Assembly (NCBI GenBank): GCA_033763695.1
Contig: JANRKB010000027.1
Coordinates: 65,078-129,077, forward strand
DNA from: JANRKB01 sp033763695
GTDB taxonomy: Bacteria > Planctomycetota > Phycisphaerae > Phycisphaerales > UBA1924
Reading direction: 5' to 3'
Length of the DNA stretch: 64,000 nucleotides
A model generated the notes under the pieces. The model saw nothing but the letters and a program-made list of their open reading frames with translations, had not been told where the DNA came from and searched no databases. Below, in pieces: positions 9,019-17,613 of the stretch. Made by a program: the position numbers and the translations under genes. Position 1 is the stretch's first letter. Each line of letters starts with the position of its first letter.

Positions 9019-10302
9019 CTACTTCAAAGCGGCGAGGAACTCGCTCAGGCGGTCCATGCCCTTGTTGATCTGCTCTTCGGAGCAGGCGAAGGAGATGCGC
9101 ACGCACTTGTCGCCGCAGCCGCCGAAGTCTTCGCCGGGGACGAACGCCACGAGCTTCTCGGCGAGCAGAGCTTCGCACAAGTCCATGGCGGAGTTGATGC
9201 GGCGCCCGGGTGCGTTCGGCGATCCCGCGCTCGTCTTGCCGAAGTGGGCCGAAACGTCGGGGAACGCATAGAACGCTCCCGTCGGCTTGGGGCAGTTCAC
9301 GCCCGGCATGACGCTCAAACGCTTATGAATCACCGCGGCACGCGACGCGAACGCCGTCCGCATGCGCTCGACATCCGCGCCGGCCTCGGCGAGCGCGGTG
9401 CGGATCGCGGGATAGGTGAACGACGTGATGTTCGTCGTCATCTGCCCCTGCAGCACGCCCATCGCGTCGATGAGTTTCTTCCCAAACACGCCCGAACCCG
9501 CGGCATAGCCGATGCGCCAGCCGGTCATCGCGTACGCCTTCGACAGGCCGTTGATGGTGAGCGTGCGCTCGGCGATCTCAGGCACCGAGCCGATCGAAAA
9601 GTGCGCCAGCCCGCCGTAGACGATTTTCTCGTACAGCTCATCGCTGAGGACGACCAGCCCCGGCGCGACCTTCGCGCTCTCGGCGATCACCTTTGCCAGG
9701 GCGCGGATCTCATCGGGCGAGTACATCGTGCCGCACGGGTTGCTCGGGGAGTTGAGGATGAACATCCGCGTGCGCGGCGTGATGGCGGCACGCAGCTGCT
9801 CGGGGCTGATCTTGAAGTCCGTCGCGGCAGTGGTGGGGAGTTCGATGACCTTTCCGCCGCAGAGTTCGACGATCGGGGCATAACTCACCCACGCGGGGAC
9901 AGGCAGCAGCACTTCCTGCTGTGCTTCGCCGGGCGCGGGGAAGTCGAGCAGGCACTGGCACGCGACGTAAAGCGAGTGCTTGCCGCCTGCGCTGATCGCG
10001 ATGTGATCGGCGGTGGTGGGGATGCCGTTCTCGCGGACGAGTTTCTCGGCGATCGCCTTGCGGGTTTCGGGGTCGCCCAGCGTCGGCATGTACTTGGTCA
10101 TGCCGCCTTCGAGTGCCTTCTCGGCGCTCTTCTTGATCTGGCCCGGCGTGTCAAAGTCCGGCTCGCCCGCCGCAAAGCTCAGCACATCGAGCCCCTGGCC
10201 CTTCATCGTCTTGGCGCGATTCATGAACGCGACGGTGACGGAGGGCTTGAGCGAGGCGACGCGACGCGAGACGGCAAGACCGGATGTGGCGGTGGTGGTC
10301 AT
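9019..10302 (-). CDS. Class I/II pyridoxal-phosphate aminotransferase (aspartate aminotransferase-like)
   Basis: 427 aa from the ATG at 10302; an upstream ATG at 10368 would add 22 residues that do not look like this family. Fold-type I signatures are present: FAAGEPDFDTP near residue 43, the SNPCG segment 187-191, DELYE 221-225, and the PLP Schiff-base Lys255 in NGLSKAYAMTGWRIGY. The C-terminal substrate-binding Arg lies in DKCVRISFA. The similarity is to type Ib aspartate/prephenate aminotransferases, so aspartate, glutamate or prephenate are the likely amino donors or acceptors. It is convergent with the kinase gene (25 bp apart). Confidence 0.92.
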   Translation of the reverse strand: MTTTATSGLAVSRRVASLKPSVTVAFMNRAKTMKGQGLDVLSFAAGEPDFDTPGQIKKSAEKALEGGMTKYMPTLGDPETRKAIAEKLVRENGIPTTADHIAISAGGKHSLYVACQCLLDFPAPGEAQQEVLLPVPAWVSYAPIVELCGGKVIELPTTAATDFKISPEQLRAAITPRTRMFILNSPSNPCGTMYSPDEIRALAKVIAESAKVAPGLVVLSDELYEKIVYGGLAHFSIGSVPEIAERTLTINGLSKAYAMTGWRIGYAAGSGVFGKKLIDAMGVLQGQMTTNITSFTYPAIRTALAEAGADVERMRTAFASRAAVIHKRLSVMPGVNCPKPTGAFYAFPDVSAHFGKTSAGSPNAPGRRINSAMDLCEALLAEKLVAFVPGEDFGGCGDKCVRISFACSEEQINKGMDRLSEFLAALK

Positions 10303-10526
10303 GTCCCGAGGGTAGGACCGACCCGTTATGCCGAGGCGAACAGAATTCACCTTTGCCGGTCGCGGCACGGGACGCGATTGCTAAACTGTCGCGAGCGGCG
10401 TGGGTCACTTACGCCAACGCCATGCGCCAAGTCGCGCGTGGGGTTCTTCGGGCTCGACGGGCTCCTCGTTGCGAGCCTCGTTCGGCAGGGTTGCGTTCAC
10501 TGCTGGGTTCATCGCTGCCTTCATTC

Positions 10527-11924
10527 ATGGGCGAACACGATCACGACAACCCGCTTGGTCTCTACACCCGCCGGGCGGCCATGGGCACGCTTGCCGCTGC
10601 GGGGTTGGGCTTTGCCCTCTTCGGCCCGCGCGGTGCCCGCGAGGCCCGCGACGGCAAGATCGTGCTGGATTACTGGGAGAAGTGGACCGGCCACGAAGGC
10701 CGCGCGATGCAGAAGGTCGTCGATCGCTTCAACGCGACGATCGGCGAACAGAAAGGCATCCGCGTCCGCTACCTCGTGACCGCGGGCGTCGATCAGAAGG
10801 CGATGATCGCGATCGCCGGCGGCGACCCGCCCGACGTCATCGGCATGTACAACTACAACGTGCCGCAGTTCGCTGAGACTGGCGCGATCCGCCCGCTCGA
10901 TGAGTTTGGCGACCTCTCCCCCAAGCAAGACCAGTATGCTCAAGGCGTGTGGCCGATCCTGACGCACCCGGACCCCAAGGACAACGGCCGCGTGCGCGTG
11001 TGGGCGACGCCCAACACGGGCGGCACGATCTGTCTCTACTACAACAAAGACGCGTTCAAGGCCGCGGGGCTTGACCCCGAGCGCCCGCCGCGCACCATCG
11101 CCGAGTTTGATGACTACAGCAAGCGGCTCGATCGCTTCGCGGGCGGCGGTTCGGGCGACATCGAGCATGCCGGCTTCCTGCACACCGAGCCCGGTTGGTG
11201 GTCGTGGATCTGGGGCTACCACTTCGGCGGAAATCTCTATGACGCCGCCAGCGAGAAGGCCACCATCAACGCCGACGCCAACGTCCGCGCGTACGAGTGG
11301 CTTGCCGCCACCGGCGCGAAGTACGGTGCGGCACGGGCCGAACGTTTCAAGTCCGGCTTCGCGACGGCGTACTCCTCGCCGCTCAACGGCTTCCTCGACA
11401 ACAAAGTTGCGATGGTCGCCCAGGGACCTTGGCTCGCCAACGTCATCAATGAGTTCAAGCCTGGGCTCAACTACGGCGTCGCGCCGATCCCGGTGAGTGA
11501 AGCCCTCTACGACCCTGCCAAGCCCGTCGGCCTCGTGGAGACCGACGTTCTCGTCGTGCCGCGTGATGCACGCCATCCTGAGGCGTCGATGGAGTTCATC
11601 CGCTACACGCAGACGCGCGAGATCGCCGAGGAACTCGCGACCGCGCACATGAAGAACACCGTGCTCAGCCACGCGAGCGACGAGTTCATCGCCAAGCATC
11701 CCAACCGCGGCGTCGCGGTCTTCAACGCGATCGCCAACAGCCCGCGCGGCTTCATCTGTCCGCGCACCCGCGTCTGGCCGCAGTTCAAGAAGGGCATGGA
11801 CGAGAACATGCAGTTCATGTGGAAGGGCACCGTGCCCGTCCGCGCGGCACTCGATGAAGTGCAGTCGATCGTGCAGGGCGCGGTCGATCGCAACGCGGCG
11901 GCCCGCAAGCGGAGGCTCGCGTGA
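10527..11924 (+). CDS. Sugar ABC transporter solute-binding protein
   Basis: 465 aa. The start at 10527 was chosen because it places a twin-arginine-like signal (YTRRAAMG then a hydrophobic run ending ALFGP) at the N-terminus; the frame is open upstream. The mature part matches family 1 extracellular solute-binding proteins: LDYWEKWTGHEG, GDPPDVIGMYN, an interlobe hinge near PNTGGTICLYYNKDAFKAAG, and WSWIWGYHFGG. Family members bind oligosaccharides or sugar derivatives in the periplasm. Its stop overlaps the GTG start of the next permease gene (GTGA). Specificity is not readable. Confidence 0.92.
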   Translation: MGEHDHDNPLGLYTRRAAMGTLAAAGLGFALFGPRGAREARDGKIVLDYWEKWTGHEGRAMQKVVDRFNATIGEQKGIRVRYLVTAGVDQKAMIAIAGGDPPDVIGMYNYNVPQFAETGAIRPLDEFGDLSPKQDQYAQGVWPILTHPDPKDNGRVRVWATPNTGGTICLYYNKDAFKAAGLDPERPPRTIAEFDDYSKRLDRFAGGGSGDIEHAGFLHTEPGWWSWIWGYHFGGNLYDAASEKATINADANVRAYEWLAATGAKYGAARAERFKSGFATAYSSPLNGFLDNKVAMVAQGPWLANVINEFKPGLNYGVAPIPVSEALYDPAKPVGLVETDVLVVPRDARHPEASMEFIRYTQTREIAEELATAHMKNTVLSHASDEFIAKHPNRGVAVFNAIANSPRGFICPRTRVWPQFKKGMDENMQFMWKGTVPVRAALDEVQSIVQGAVDRNAAARKRRLA

Positions 11925-12829
11925 ACATCGGCGCAGGCATGAAGTCCGACGCGCTCCGCGGCGAGAAGACCTCGCTGGCGGGTTGGCTATGGATCTCGCC
12001 ATGGATCGTTGGGTTCCTCGTGTTCATGCTGCTCCCGATGGCGATGAGCTTGTACTACAGCCTCACCGACTATCCGATGCTCGAGAAGCCGCTGTGGCTG
12101 GGGCTCGACAACTACATCCGCATGATGAGCGACCCGGACGTGATCGGGGCCGCCGGGCGCACGCTGCTCTATGCCGCCATCTCGATCCCGCTGAGCATCT
12201 TCCTCGCGCTGGTCATCGCGGCGATGCTCGTGTCGCGCGTGCGTTTCGTCGGCGCGCTGCAGAGCATGATCTTCCTGCCCACGCTTGTGCCGCTCGCCGC
12301 CAGCGGCATGGTCTGGCTCTGGCTGCTCAACGGCCAATACGGCCTCATCAATCGCGTGCTCGGGCTCTTCGGCATCCCCGGCCCCAACTGGCTGGGTGAT
12401 TTCGCGATGGGCTCGCTGGTGCTGATTTCGCTCTGGGGCGTGGGTCAGATGGTCGTCGTCTTCGTCGCCGCGATGCAGGAAGTGCCCGAGAGCCTTTACG
12501 AGGCGGCGGAACTCGACGGCATGCACTCGGCCCGCAAGTTCTGGTCCATCACGCTGCCGATGATCTCGCCGGTCATCCTCTTCAACGTCATTACGCTGAT
12601 GATCGGCGCGGTGCAGGTGTTCGCCGTGCCGTTCATCATCCGCAGTGCGACGCCCGGCGGCGACCTCAAGCGGATGGAGTTCTACACCATGGTCATGTAC
12701 GACCACGCCTTCGTCAACGGCCAGATGGGCTATGCCTCCGCGATGGCGTGGGTGCAGTTGGTGGTCGTGCTGCTGCTCACCGCGATCATGTTCGCGATGA
12801 GCAAGCGGCTGGTGCATTATCGTGGGTAA
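11921..12829 (+). CDS. Sugar ABC transporter permease (MalF/UgpA type)
   Basis: 302 aa, starting at a GTG that overlaps the stop of the solute-binding gene; ATG at 11939 is the alternative. Six membrane segments can be traced, and the cytoplasmic EAA loop reads YEAAELDGMHSARKFWSITLP, the site that docks the ATPase. The protein forms the channel with the next permease. No ATPase gene accompanies the operon, so a shared MalK/MsmX-type subunit elsewhere in the genome is expected. Confidence 0.94.
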   Translation: MNIGAGMKSDALRGEKTSLAGWLWISPWIVGFLVFMLLPMAMSLYYSLTDYPMLEKPLWLGLDNYIRMMSDPDVIGAAGRTLLYAAISIPLSIFLALVIAAMLVSRVRFVGALQSMIFLPTLVPLAASGMVWLWLLNGQYGLINRVLGLFGIPGPNWLGDFAMGSLVLISLWGVGQMVVVFVAAMQEVPESLYEAAELDGMHSARKFWSITLPMISPVILFNVITLMIGAVQVFAVPFIIRSATPGGDLKRMEFYTMVMYDHAFVNGQMGYASAMAWVQLVVVLLLTAIMFAMSKRLVHYRG

Positions 12830-12983
12830 GAGTTTCAACACAGAGACACAGAAATGGAAGTGGCGAAGTGGCAGAGTGGCAGAGTGGCGAAGCGCATCTC
12901 GGACCCAGTCTTTCCTGTCTTTTCCTCTCTGTGTCTCTGTGCCTCTGTGTTGAGAACTGACTTTCTGTCTTCAGGTAAGCCAC
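12830..12983. repeat. Repeat-bearing intergenic insert: 8-bp tandem units inside an inverted repeat
   Basis: The gap splits two permease genes that are normally adjacent. CAACACAGAG (12836-12845) is the inverse of CTCTGTGTTG (12943-12952), and the arms continue imperfectly (ACACAGA with TCTGTGT). Between them are four 8-bp tandem units from 12857 to 12888: GAAGTGGC twice, then AGAGTGGC twice. The same unit recurs at 49968-49991 on the other strand. Confidence 0.75.
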
Positions 12984-13862
12984 ATGTCTGAGCGAGGTGT
13001 CAAGAAATCCCAAGGCAGAGGCGGCACGAGTTGGCCCGCCACGCTGTCGCTCATCGTCATCGCGTTGCTCTTCATCACGCCGCTGGTCTGGATGATCTCG
13101 ACGAGTTTCAAGGACACCGAGGAAGCCGCCAAGGGCGGGCTGAGCCTGCTGCCCTCCGACGTGAGCAAGATGCCATCGATCATCGCCGACAACTACTCGG
13201 CGGTGTGGAACGATTCCTCAATCACCTTCCCGATCTACCTCCGCAACACACTCATCGTCGCGCTGCTCAGCGTCGTCGGCATGGTGCTCTCTAGCGCGAT
13301 TGTCGCCTACGGCTTTGCCCGCATCCCCTTCCGCGGCCGCGGCACCATGTTCGCCATCGTCCTCGCGACCATGATGATCCCTTTCCCCGTCGTCATGGGC
13401 CCGCTCTACCTGATCTTCAAGGAACTGGGGTGGATCGGCTCGCTCAAACCGCTGTGGGTGCCCGCGTGGTTCGGCGGCGCGTTCAACATCTTCCTTCTGC
13501 GCCAGTTCTTCATGGGCATCCCCAAGGAACTCGACGAGGCGGCGACGATCGACGGCTGTTCGCACTGGGGCATCTTCTGGCGGATCATCGTGCCATTGAG
13601 CCGCCCCGCGCTCGTCATCGTCGGGCTGTTCCACTTCATCTATGTGTGGAACGACTTCCTCGCGCCATTGATCTTCCTGACCAATCGCGATCAGTTCACG
13701 CTGGCGCTGGGCCTGCAGATGTACCAGAGCAAGGCGGGCAACACGCCGTGGAACTGGCTGATGGCCGCGAGCACGATGGTGGTGCTGCCGGTGCTGCTCG
13801 TGTTCCTCACGGCACGCCAGGCGTTCGTCAAGGGCATCGCAGGCGAAGGGTTGAAGGCGTGA
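12984..13862 (+). CDS. Sugar ABC transporter permease (MalG/UgpE type)
   Basis: 292 aa. An N-terminal basic stretch is followed by six membrane segments. The EAA loop is clear: KELDEAATIDGCSHWGIFWRIIVPL. The IYVWNDFLAPLIFL segment is characteristic of the MalG-like subunit, and periplasmic loop 1 holds FKDTEEAAKGG. It partners the permease encoded upstream, from which it is separated by a 154-bp repeat-bearing insert rather than the usual overlap. A weak GGGACGG hairpin without a T-run lies just downstream (13877-13895). Confidence 0.94.
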   Translation: MSERGVKKSQGRGGTSWPATLSLIVIALLFITPLVWMISTSFKDTEEAAKGGLSLLPSDVSKMPSIIADNYSAVWNDSSITFPIYLRNTLIVALLSVVGMVLSSAIVAYGFARIPFRGRGTMFAIVLATMMIPFPVVMGPLYLIFKELGWIGSLKPLWVPAWFGGAFNIFLLRQFFMGIPKELDEAATIDGCSHWGIFWRIIVPLSRPALVIVGLFHFIYVWNDFLAPLIFLTNRDQFTLALGLQMYQSKAGNTPWNWLMAASTMVVLPVLLVFLTARQAFVKGIAGEGLKA

Positions 13863-13975
13863 CGAGCGCGTGATGCGGGACGGACAGCCCGTCCCCGGTC
13901 GCAACATATCTCAGGGTTGTGCGTTCTGCGAGATGTCCGGGCAGTTGCCCAAACCGGCATGTCAGGAGAACCGCC

Positions 13976-14914
13976 ATGCGCTACGCCGCCGACATCATCC
14001 GCCCACGCCGCTTCGCCTTCGCCCTCGGACTGCTCGTTCTCGTTGCTGGGCGGGCGCTTGCCCAAACGCAGCAGCCGAAGGACGCTCCAGTCGCCGACCC
14101 GGTACCGAGTGTGCTTCGCGGCCCGGAAGTGCGCGAGAAGCCAACGACCAAGACTCTGGTCGTCAAGGACATGTCGGGCAAGCTCGAGCCGCTGACGCAG
14201 CGGCCTGAGCAGGCCGCGATCGAACTGCTCGGGCTGAGCCCCGAGGAGCGCAAGCCGATCGACGCGATGTTTGAAGAGCGGGCGGCGGCGGTGTCGAAAC
14301 TGTTGCGCGAGCACCAGGACCTGTTCTTGAAGATTCAGGCCGGACGCCAGGGCGGTGCCGCGCCCGCCGAACTTCGCCCGCTGATGATGGAGATGCGGGG
14401 GTACGCCGTCGATCTGATCGAGCCGCCGCTGGCGGACCAGGTTCGACCGCTGCTGCCCGAATCCAAGCGAGCCGAGTTCGACGCGCTTGTCGGCGAATAC
14501 ATGAAAGCCCTCGCCGATGACGGCGGCGACCAGCCCGGCCGACGCGGCAACGAGCCGCGCGCCCCGCAGCGGAACCCAACGCCCGAGGGCGAACGCAACG
14601 GCCCGCGAGCCCTCGCCGGCGACCTGAGCCGCCAACGCCAGGAACTCTCGATGCTTCTGCGGGAAGTCGCGCGGACACTCAACGGCGTGGTGACACAGCG
14701 CCGCGAGCAGATGGATGCATTCATCAAGGCCGTGGACGCAACTCCCGAGCAGGAAGCCAAACTGCGGTCGATCGCTCGGGCCGCTGCGGAGGAAGACCTG
14801 AAGAACAAGGGCGAGCGCGACGAGGCCCGTCGCCGCGAGACGTGGCGGAAGATGATGGATGTGCTGACGCCCGATCAACGCAAGAAGGCGATCGAACTCC
14901 GCCGCGGTGAATGA
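13976..14914 (+). CDS. Secreted hypothetical protein, helical, charged
   Basis: 312 aa. The ATG at 13976 is preceded by CAGGAG at good spacing and gives a clean signal peptide (hydrophobic run ending GRALAQ). The mature protein is rich in Glu, Arg and Ala with long predicted helices: LSPEERKPIDAMFEERAAAVSKLL and a C-terminal segment with TPEQEAKLRSIARAAAEEDL. A low-complexity Pro/Arg/Gly linker lies near the middle. The LSPEE-type helical turns recall Spy/CpxP-like periplasmic chaperone repeats, but this is only a resemblance. It follows the ABC importer genes by 113 bp; a functional link is unproven. Confidence 0.75.
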   Translation: MRYAADIIRPRRFAFALGLLVLVAGRALAQTQQPKDAPVADPVPSVLRGPEVREKPTTKTLVVKDMSGKLEPLTQRPEQAAIELLGLSPEERKPIDAMFEERAAAVSKLLREHQDLFLKIQAGRQGGAAPAELRPLMMEMRGYAVDLIEPPLADQVRPLLPESKRAEFDALVGEYMKALADDGGDQPGRRGNEPRAPQRNPTPEGERNGPRALAGDLSRQRQELSMLLREVARTLNGVVTQRREQMDAFIKAVDATPEQEAKLRSIARAAAEEDLKNKGERDEARRRETWRKMMDVLTPDQRKKAIELRRGE

Positions 14915-15025
14915 ACGTGGCGATGGTGTTGGCAAGGGACGCCGACGAGCGACATTCAGACGCTCAAGAGTTCCAAGGCGCGATCTTGAGCGTGCCACGC
15001 AAAGAACTGAGTGCCTTTCGCACTT

Positions 15026-15065
15026 CGTCTCTCCGTCTCTCCGTCTCTTCGTCTCTTCGTCTCTG
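15026..15065. repeat. Five 8-bp tandem units (CGTCTCTN)
   Basis: Five consecutive octamers: CGTCTCTC, CGTCTCTC, CGTCTCTT, CGTCTCTT, CGTCTCTG. They lie immediately downstream of the DAHP synthase stop codon (minus strand, where they read as AGAGACG-type purine repeats). The same AGAGACGA motif recurs at 49782-49809. Confidence 0.85.
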
Positions 15066-15069
15066 CCTC

Positions 15070-16494
15070 TTACGCCTTCTGCATCCGCTGCGCCAGCAGG
15101 AACGCCATCTCCAGCGCCTGCTGATAGTTCAGCCGCGGATCGCACAGGCTGGCGTAGTTGAGGTTCAGGTCGTTCTCGGTGATACCCGCGCCGCCGCCGA
15201 TGCACTCGGTGACATCGTCGCCGGTCAGTTCAAAGTGAACGCCGCCGAGGTGGGTGCCCAGTTCACGATGCACATCGAACTGATCGCGCAGTTCGCTGAG
15301 GATCGCATCGAATGAGCGCGTCTTGATGCCCGACGCGGTGGTCATGCCGTTGCCGTGCATCGGGTCGCAGACCCACAGCACGCGCTCGCCTTCCTTGCGA
15401 ACCGCCTCGACGATCGCCGGCAATGCGCCGCGGACATTCGCCGCACCCATGCGGCAGATCAGCACGATCTTGCCCGCTTCGTTGCCGGGGTTCAGGATGT
15501 CGCACAGCGCGAGCACCTCATCCGGGCGGGCCTTGGGTCCGATCTTGACGCCCACGGGGTTGCGGATGCCGCGGAAGTACTCCACGTGCGCGCCGTCGAG
15601 GCCGCGCGTGCGCTCGCCGATCCACGGCATGTGCGTCGAGAGGTTGTAATGCCCCTGTCGACGCGGCACTTGACGTGTTTGCGACGCTTCGTAGTACAGG
15701 CTCAACCCCTCGTGGCTCGTGAAGAACTCGACGCGCGTCAGGTCGTCGACGGTACGATCGCCCAAAGCCTCCATGAAGCGCAGGCCGTCCGCCAGCCGCT
15801 CGGTCATGCGCTCATACTCGGCCCGCAGCGTGGGCGGCAGTCCCGCGTGCGTGAAGAAGCTCAGGTTCCAGTTCTCGGGGTGGTGCAGGTCAGCAAACCC
15901 GCCATCGACCAGCGCGCGAATGAAGTTCAGCGTCAGGGCCGCGTGCTTGTAGCCGCGGACGAGCAGCGACGGGTCCGGGCGTCGTGCCGCGGGCGAAAAA
16001 TCGATGCTGTTGAAGAGATCGCCAAAGTACGACGGCAGTGTGATCTTGCTGCCGCCGATGTCGCGCGTCTCAACGGGGCTTGAGCGCGGCTTGGCATATT
16101 GCCCCGCGAAGCGACCGACGCGAATGACCGGCTTCTTTCCGCCGTGGACCAGCACGAGCGACATCTGCAGCAAGATCTTGAGCTTGTTGGTGATCACATC
16201 AGAGCGGCAGTCCGCCAGCGTCTCGGCGCAGTCTCCCCCCTGGAGCAGGAAGCGCTTGCCGCTCTGCGCGTCGGCGATCAGGCTCTTGAGCCGCTCGATT
16301 TCCCACGACGTGACCAAGGGCGGCAGATCGCGCAACTGGCGATACGCCGTCTCCACCGCCTCGGCGTCGGGGTACTCCACCGCCTGCGCCATCGGCTTGG
16401 CCCGCCAGCTGTCGACCGACCAGTCCCGCGCGGGCGTCCACGCGCCGCCGGCAGTTGAGTCGGGATTGGGTGACAGGCTCGGTTCGTGGCGCAC
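15070..16494 (-). CDS. aroF: Class II 3-deoxy-D-arabino-heptulosonate-7-phosphate synthase
   Basis: 474 aa, typical length for the plant/mycobacterial class II enzyme. It condenses phosphoenolpyruvate and erythrose 4-phosphate in the first step of the shikimate pathway. Recognisable blocks are LLQGGDCAE (metal-binding Cys), GRFAGQYAKPRSSP, GHYNLSTHMPWIGERTR, VGVKIGPKARPDE, WVCDPMHGNG (metal His) and LTGDDVTECIGGG. Feedback behaviour cannot be read from the sequence. The gene stands alone, between a repeat tract downstream and the basic-protein gene upstream. trpE, a later consumer of chorismate, lies at 32.9-34.6 kb. The symbol is by function; class II genes are also called aroG or aroH. Confidence 0.95.
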   Translation of the reverse strand: MRHEPSLSPNPDSTAGGAWTPARDWSVDSWRAKPMAQAVEYPDAEAVETAYRQLRDLPPLVTSWEIERLKSLIADAQSGKRFLLQGGDCAETLADCRSDVITNKLKILLQMSLVLVHGGKKPVIRVGRFAGQYAKPRSSPVETRDIGGSKITLPSYFGDLFNSIDFSPAARRPDPSLLVRGYKHAALTLNFIRALVDGGFADLHHPENWNLSFFTHAGLPPTLRAEYERMTERLADGLRFMEALGDRTVDDLTRVEFFTSHEGLSLYYEASQTRQVPRRQGHYNLSTHMPWIGERTRGLDGAHVEYFRGIRNPVGVKIGPKARPDEVLALCDILNPGNEAGKIVLICRMGAANVRGALPAIVEAVRKEGERVLWVCDPMHGNGMTTASGIKTRSFDAILSELRDQFDVHRELGTHLGGVHFELTGDDVTECIGGGAGITENDLNLNYASLCDPRLNYQQALEMAFLLAQRMQKA

Positions 16495-16729
16495 AAGAAA
16501 CTCCGATGAAAACGCGAGGAGCGGGGAGGAAACGAAGTGACGGAATCTGGAATCGGGTGTCGCGGCGTGTCAGTGCAGCAGGGCACCAGGACCGGAACAA
16601 TTTCCAAGATTCTTGACCCTCAAGGTTATGAAGGCTGGGCTTCGCGTCGATGGCAATGCCCGTGCGGTTATCTGGACGGCCAAACGAGGCCGCCGCCGCC
16701 GGACTCGTACAGACAGGAGCATCGTTCCC

Positions 16730-17017
16730 ATGGCCAACAAGAGCACCCGCTGGGGCAAGACCACCAAACGCACGGCTCGCAAAACGACCAAGCGTTTCGC
16801 CCGCAAGACCACCGCCAGGAAGTCGACCGCCAAGAAGACCACCGTCTGGGGCAAGAAGACCACCGCCCGCAAGACCACCGCCAAGCGCGCGACCGTCAAG
16901 ACCGCCCGCAAGACCTCGGCCCGCAAGAGCGTGAGCAAGCGCTTCGGCGCGAACAAGAACGTCGCCAAGACGTTCAAGTTCAGCACGGCCCGCCGCTCGT
17001 TCCGCCGCGCCGCCTGA
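16730..17017 (+). CDS. Histone H1-like Lys/Arg/Thr/Ala-rich basic protein
   Basis: 95 aa from the ATG at 16730, preceded by ACAGGAG. The frame is open upstream but the extra 39 residues are not convincing. Nearly the whole chain is repeats of short basic units such as RKTT, AKKTT and ARKTSARKS, with no acidic residues visible. It ends in a more complex tail, NVAKTFKFSTARRSFRRAA. This is the composition of bacterial H1-like (HctB/AlgP-type) DNA-binding proteins, so a nucleoid-compacting role is likely but inferred. A strong intrinsic terminator follows at 17070-17107, so it is a single-gene transcript. Confidence 0.8.
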   Translation: MANKSTRWGKTTKRTARKTTKRFARKTTARKSTAKKTTVWGKKTTARKTTAKRATVKTARKTSARKSVSKRFGANKNVAKTFKFSTARRSFRRAA

Positions 17018-17069
17018 GTCTGAAGCCCTCTCGGGGCCCTCATTCGGGCACCCCAACACCGACAACGAT

Positions 17070-17107
17070 GCCAAGGCTCTGCACGGATGCGGAGCCTTGG
17101 CTGTTTT
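17070..17107 (+). terminator. Intrinsic terminator of the H1-like gene
   Basis: Perfect 10-bp stem GCCAAGGCTC (17070-17079) with GAGCCTTGGC (17092-17101), a 12-nt loop, then TGTTTTT. Confidence 0.92.
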
Positions 17108-17127
17108 TCCCCCTCAGTCAATAGCGC

Positions 17128-17481
17128 TTACATCTGCCCAGCGAGCATCGCCTCAGCCAGACGCTCGGCTTCGCTGTCCGACGGCGGTGCGCCCGCGGAC
17201 GACATCGCCGCCAGCCGCTCGCGCAAGTCGCCGATGTACGAGATCCGCAGGCCGAAGTTCTCGCCGACTTTCACTGCCGTGCCGCAGCCCACCGGCTTGT
17301 TGTTCACCATCAAGTCCAGCTCGGCATCCGCCGGCCGGTTGAGCTCGATCAACGAGCCTGGAACAAGGCTGACAACATCGCGCACGTTCATCGCCCGCTC
17401 CGCCAGTCGGACCGCGATCGGCACTTCGAGGCGCAAGATCTGCGTCAGGTTGCGATCAAGATGGGCGGATGTTGCGCTCAC
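17128..17481 (-). CDS. fliN: Flagellar motor switch protein FliN
   Basis: 117 aa. One SpoA (FliM/FliN C-terminal) domain covers most of the protein: LTQILRLEVPIAVRLAERAM, then VRDVVSLVPGSLIELNRPADAELDLMVNNKPVGCGTAVKVGENFGLRI. FliN forms the lower C-ring with FliM and sets switching and export. The N-terminal extension is very short, and the C-terminal tail is Ala/Ser-rich. No flagellar genes adjoin it; fliM lies 37 kb away in this window, so the motor genes are dispersed. Confidence 0.93.
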   Translation of the reverse strand: MSATSAHLDRNLTQILRLEVPIAVRLAERAMNVRDVVSLVPGSLIELNRPADAELDLMVNNKPVGCGTAVKVGENFGLRISYIGDLRERLAAMSSAGAPPSDSEAERLAEAMLAGQM

Positions 17482-17613
17482 GGATGGAACCTCGCCAGTC
17501 AGTCCGCCGCGTCATTCGCGCGGCATGCACCGGTGGTTTCGTCGCAATGCGGATGCCAAGCGACCATGGACCGCGCCCCGCGAGGCCGCCCTCTGATCCC
17601 GCGCTCGGGCTGG

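Noticed and set aside
13877..13895. Terminator after the second permease gene
   Set aside because: GGGACGG/CCGTCCC forms a stem but no T-run follows.
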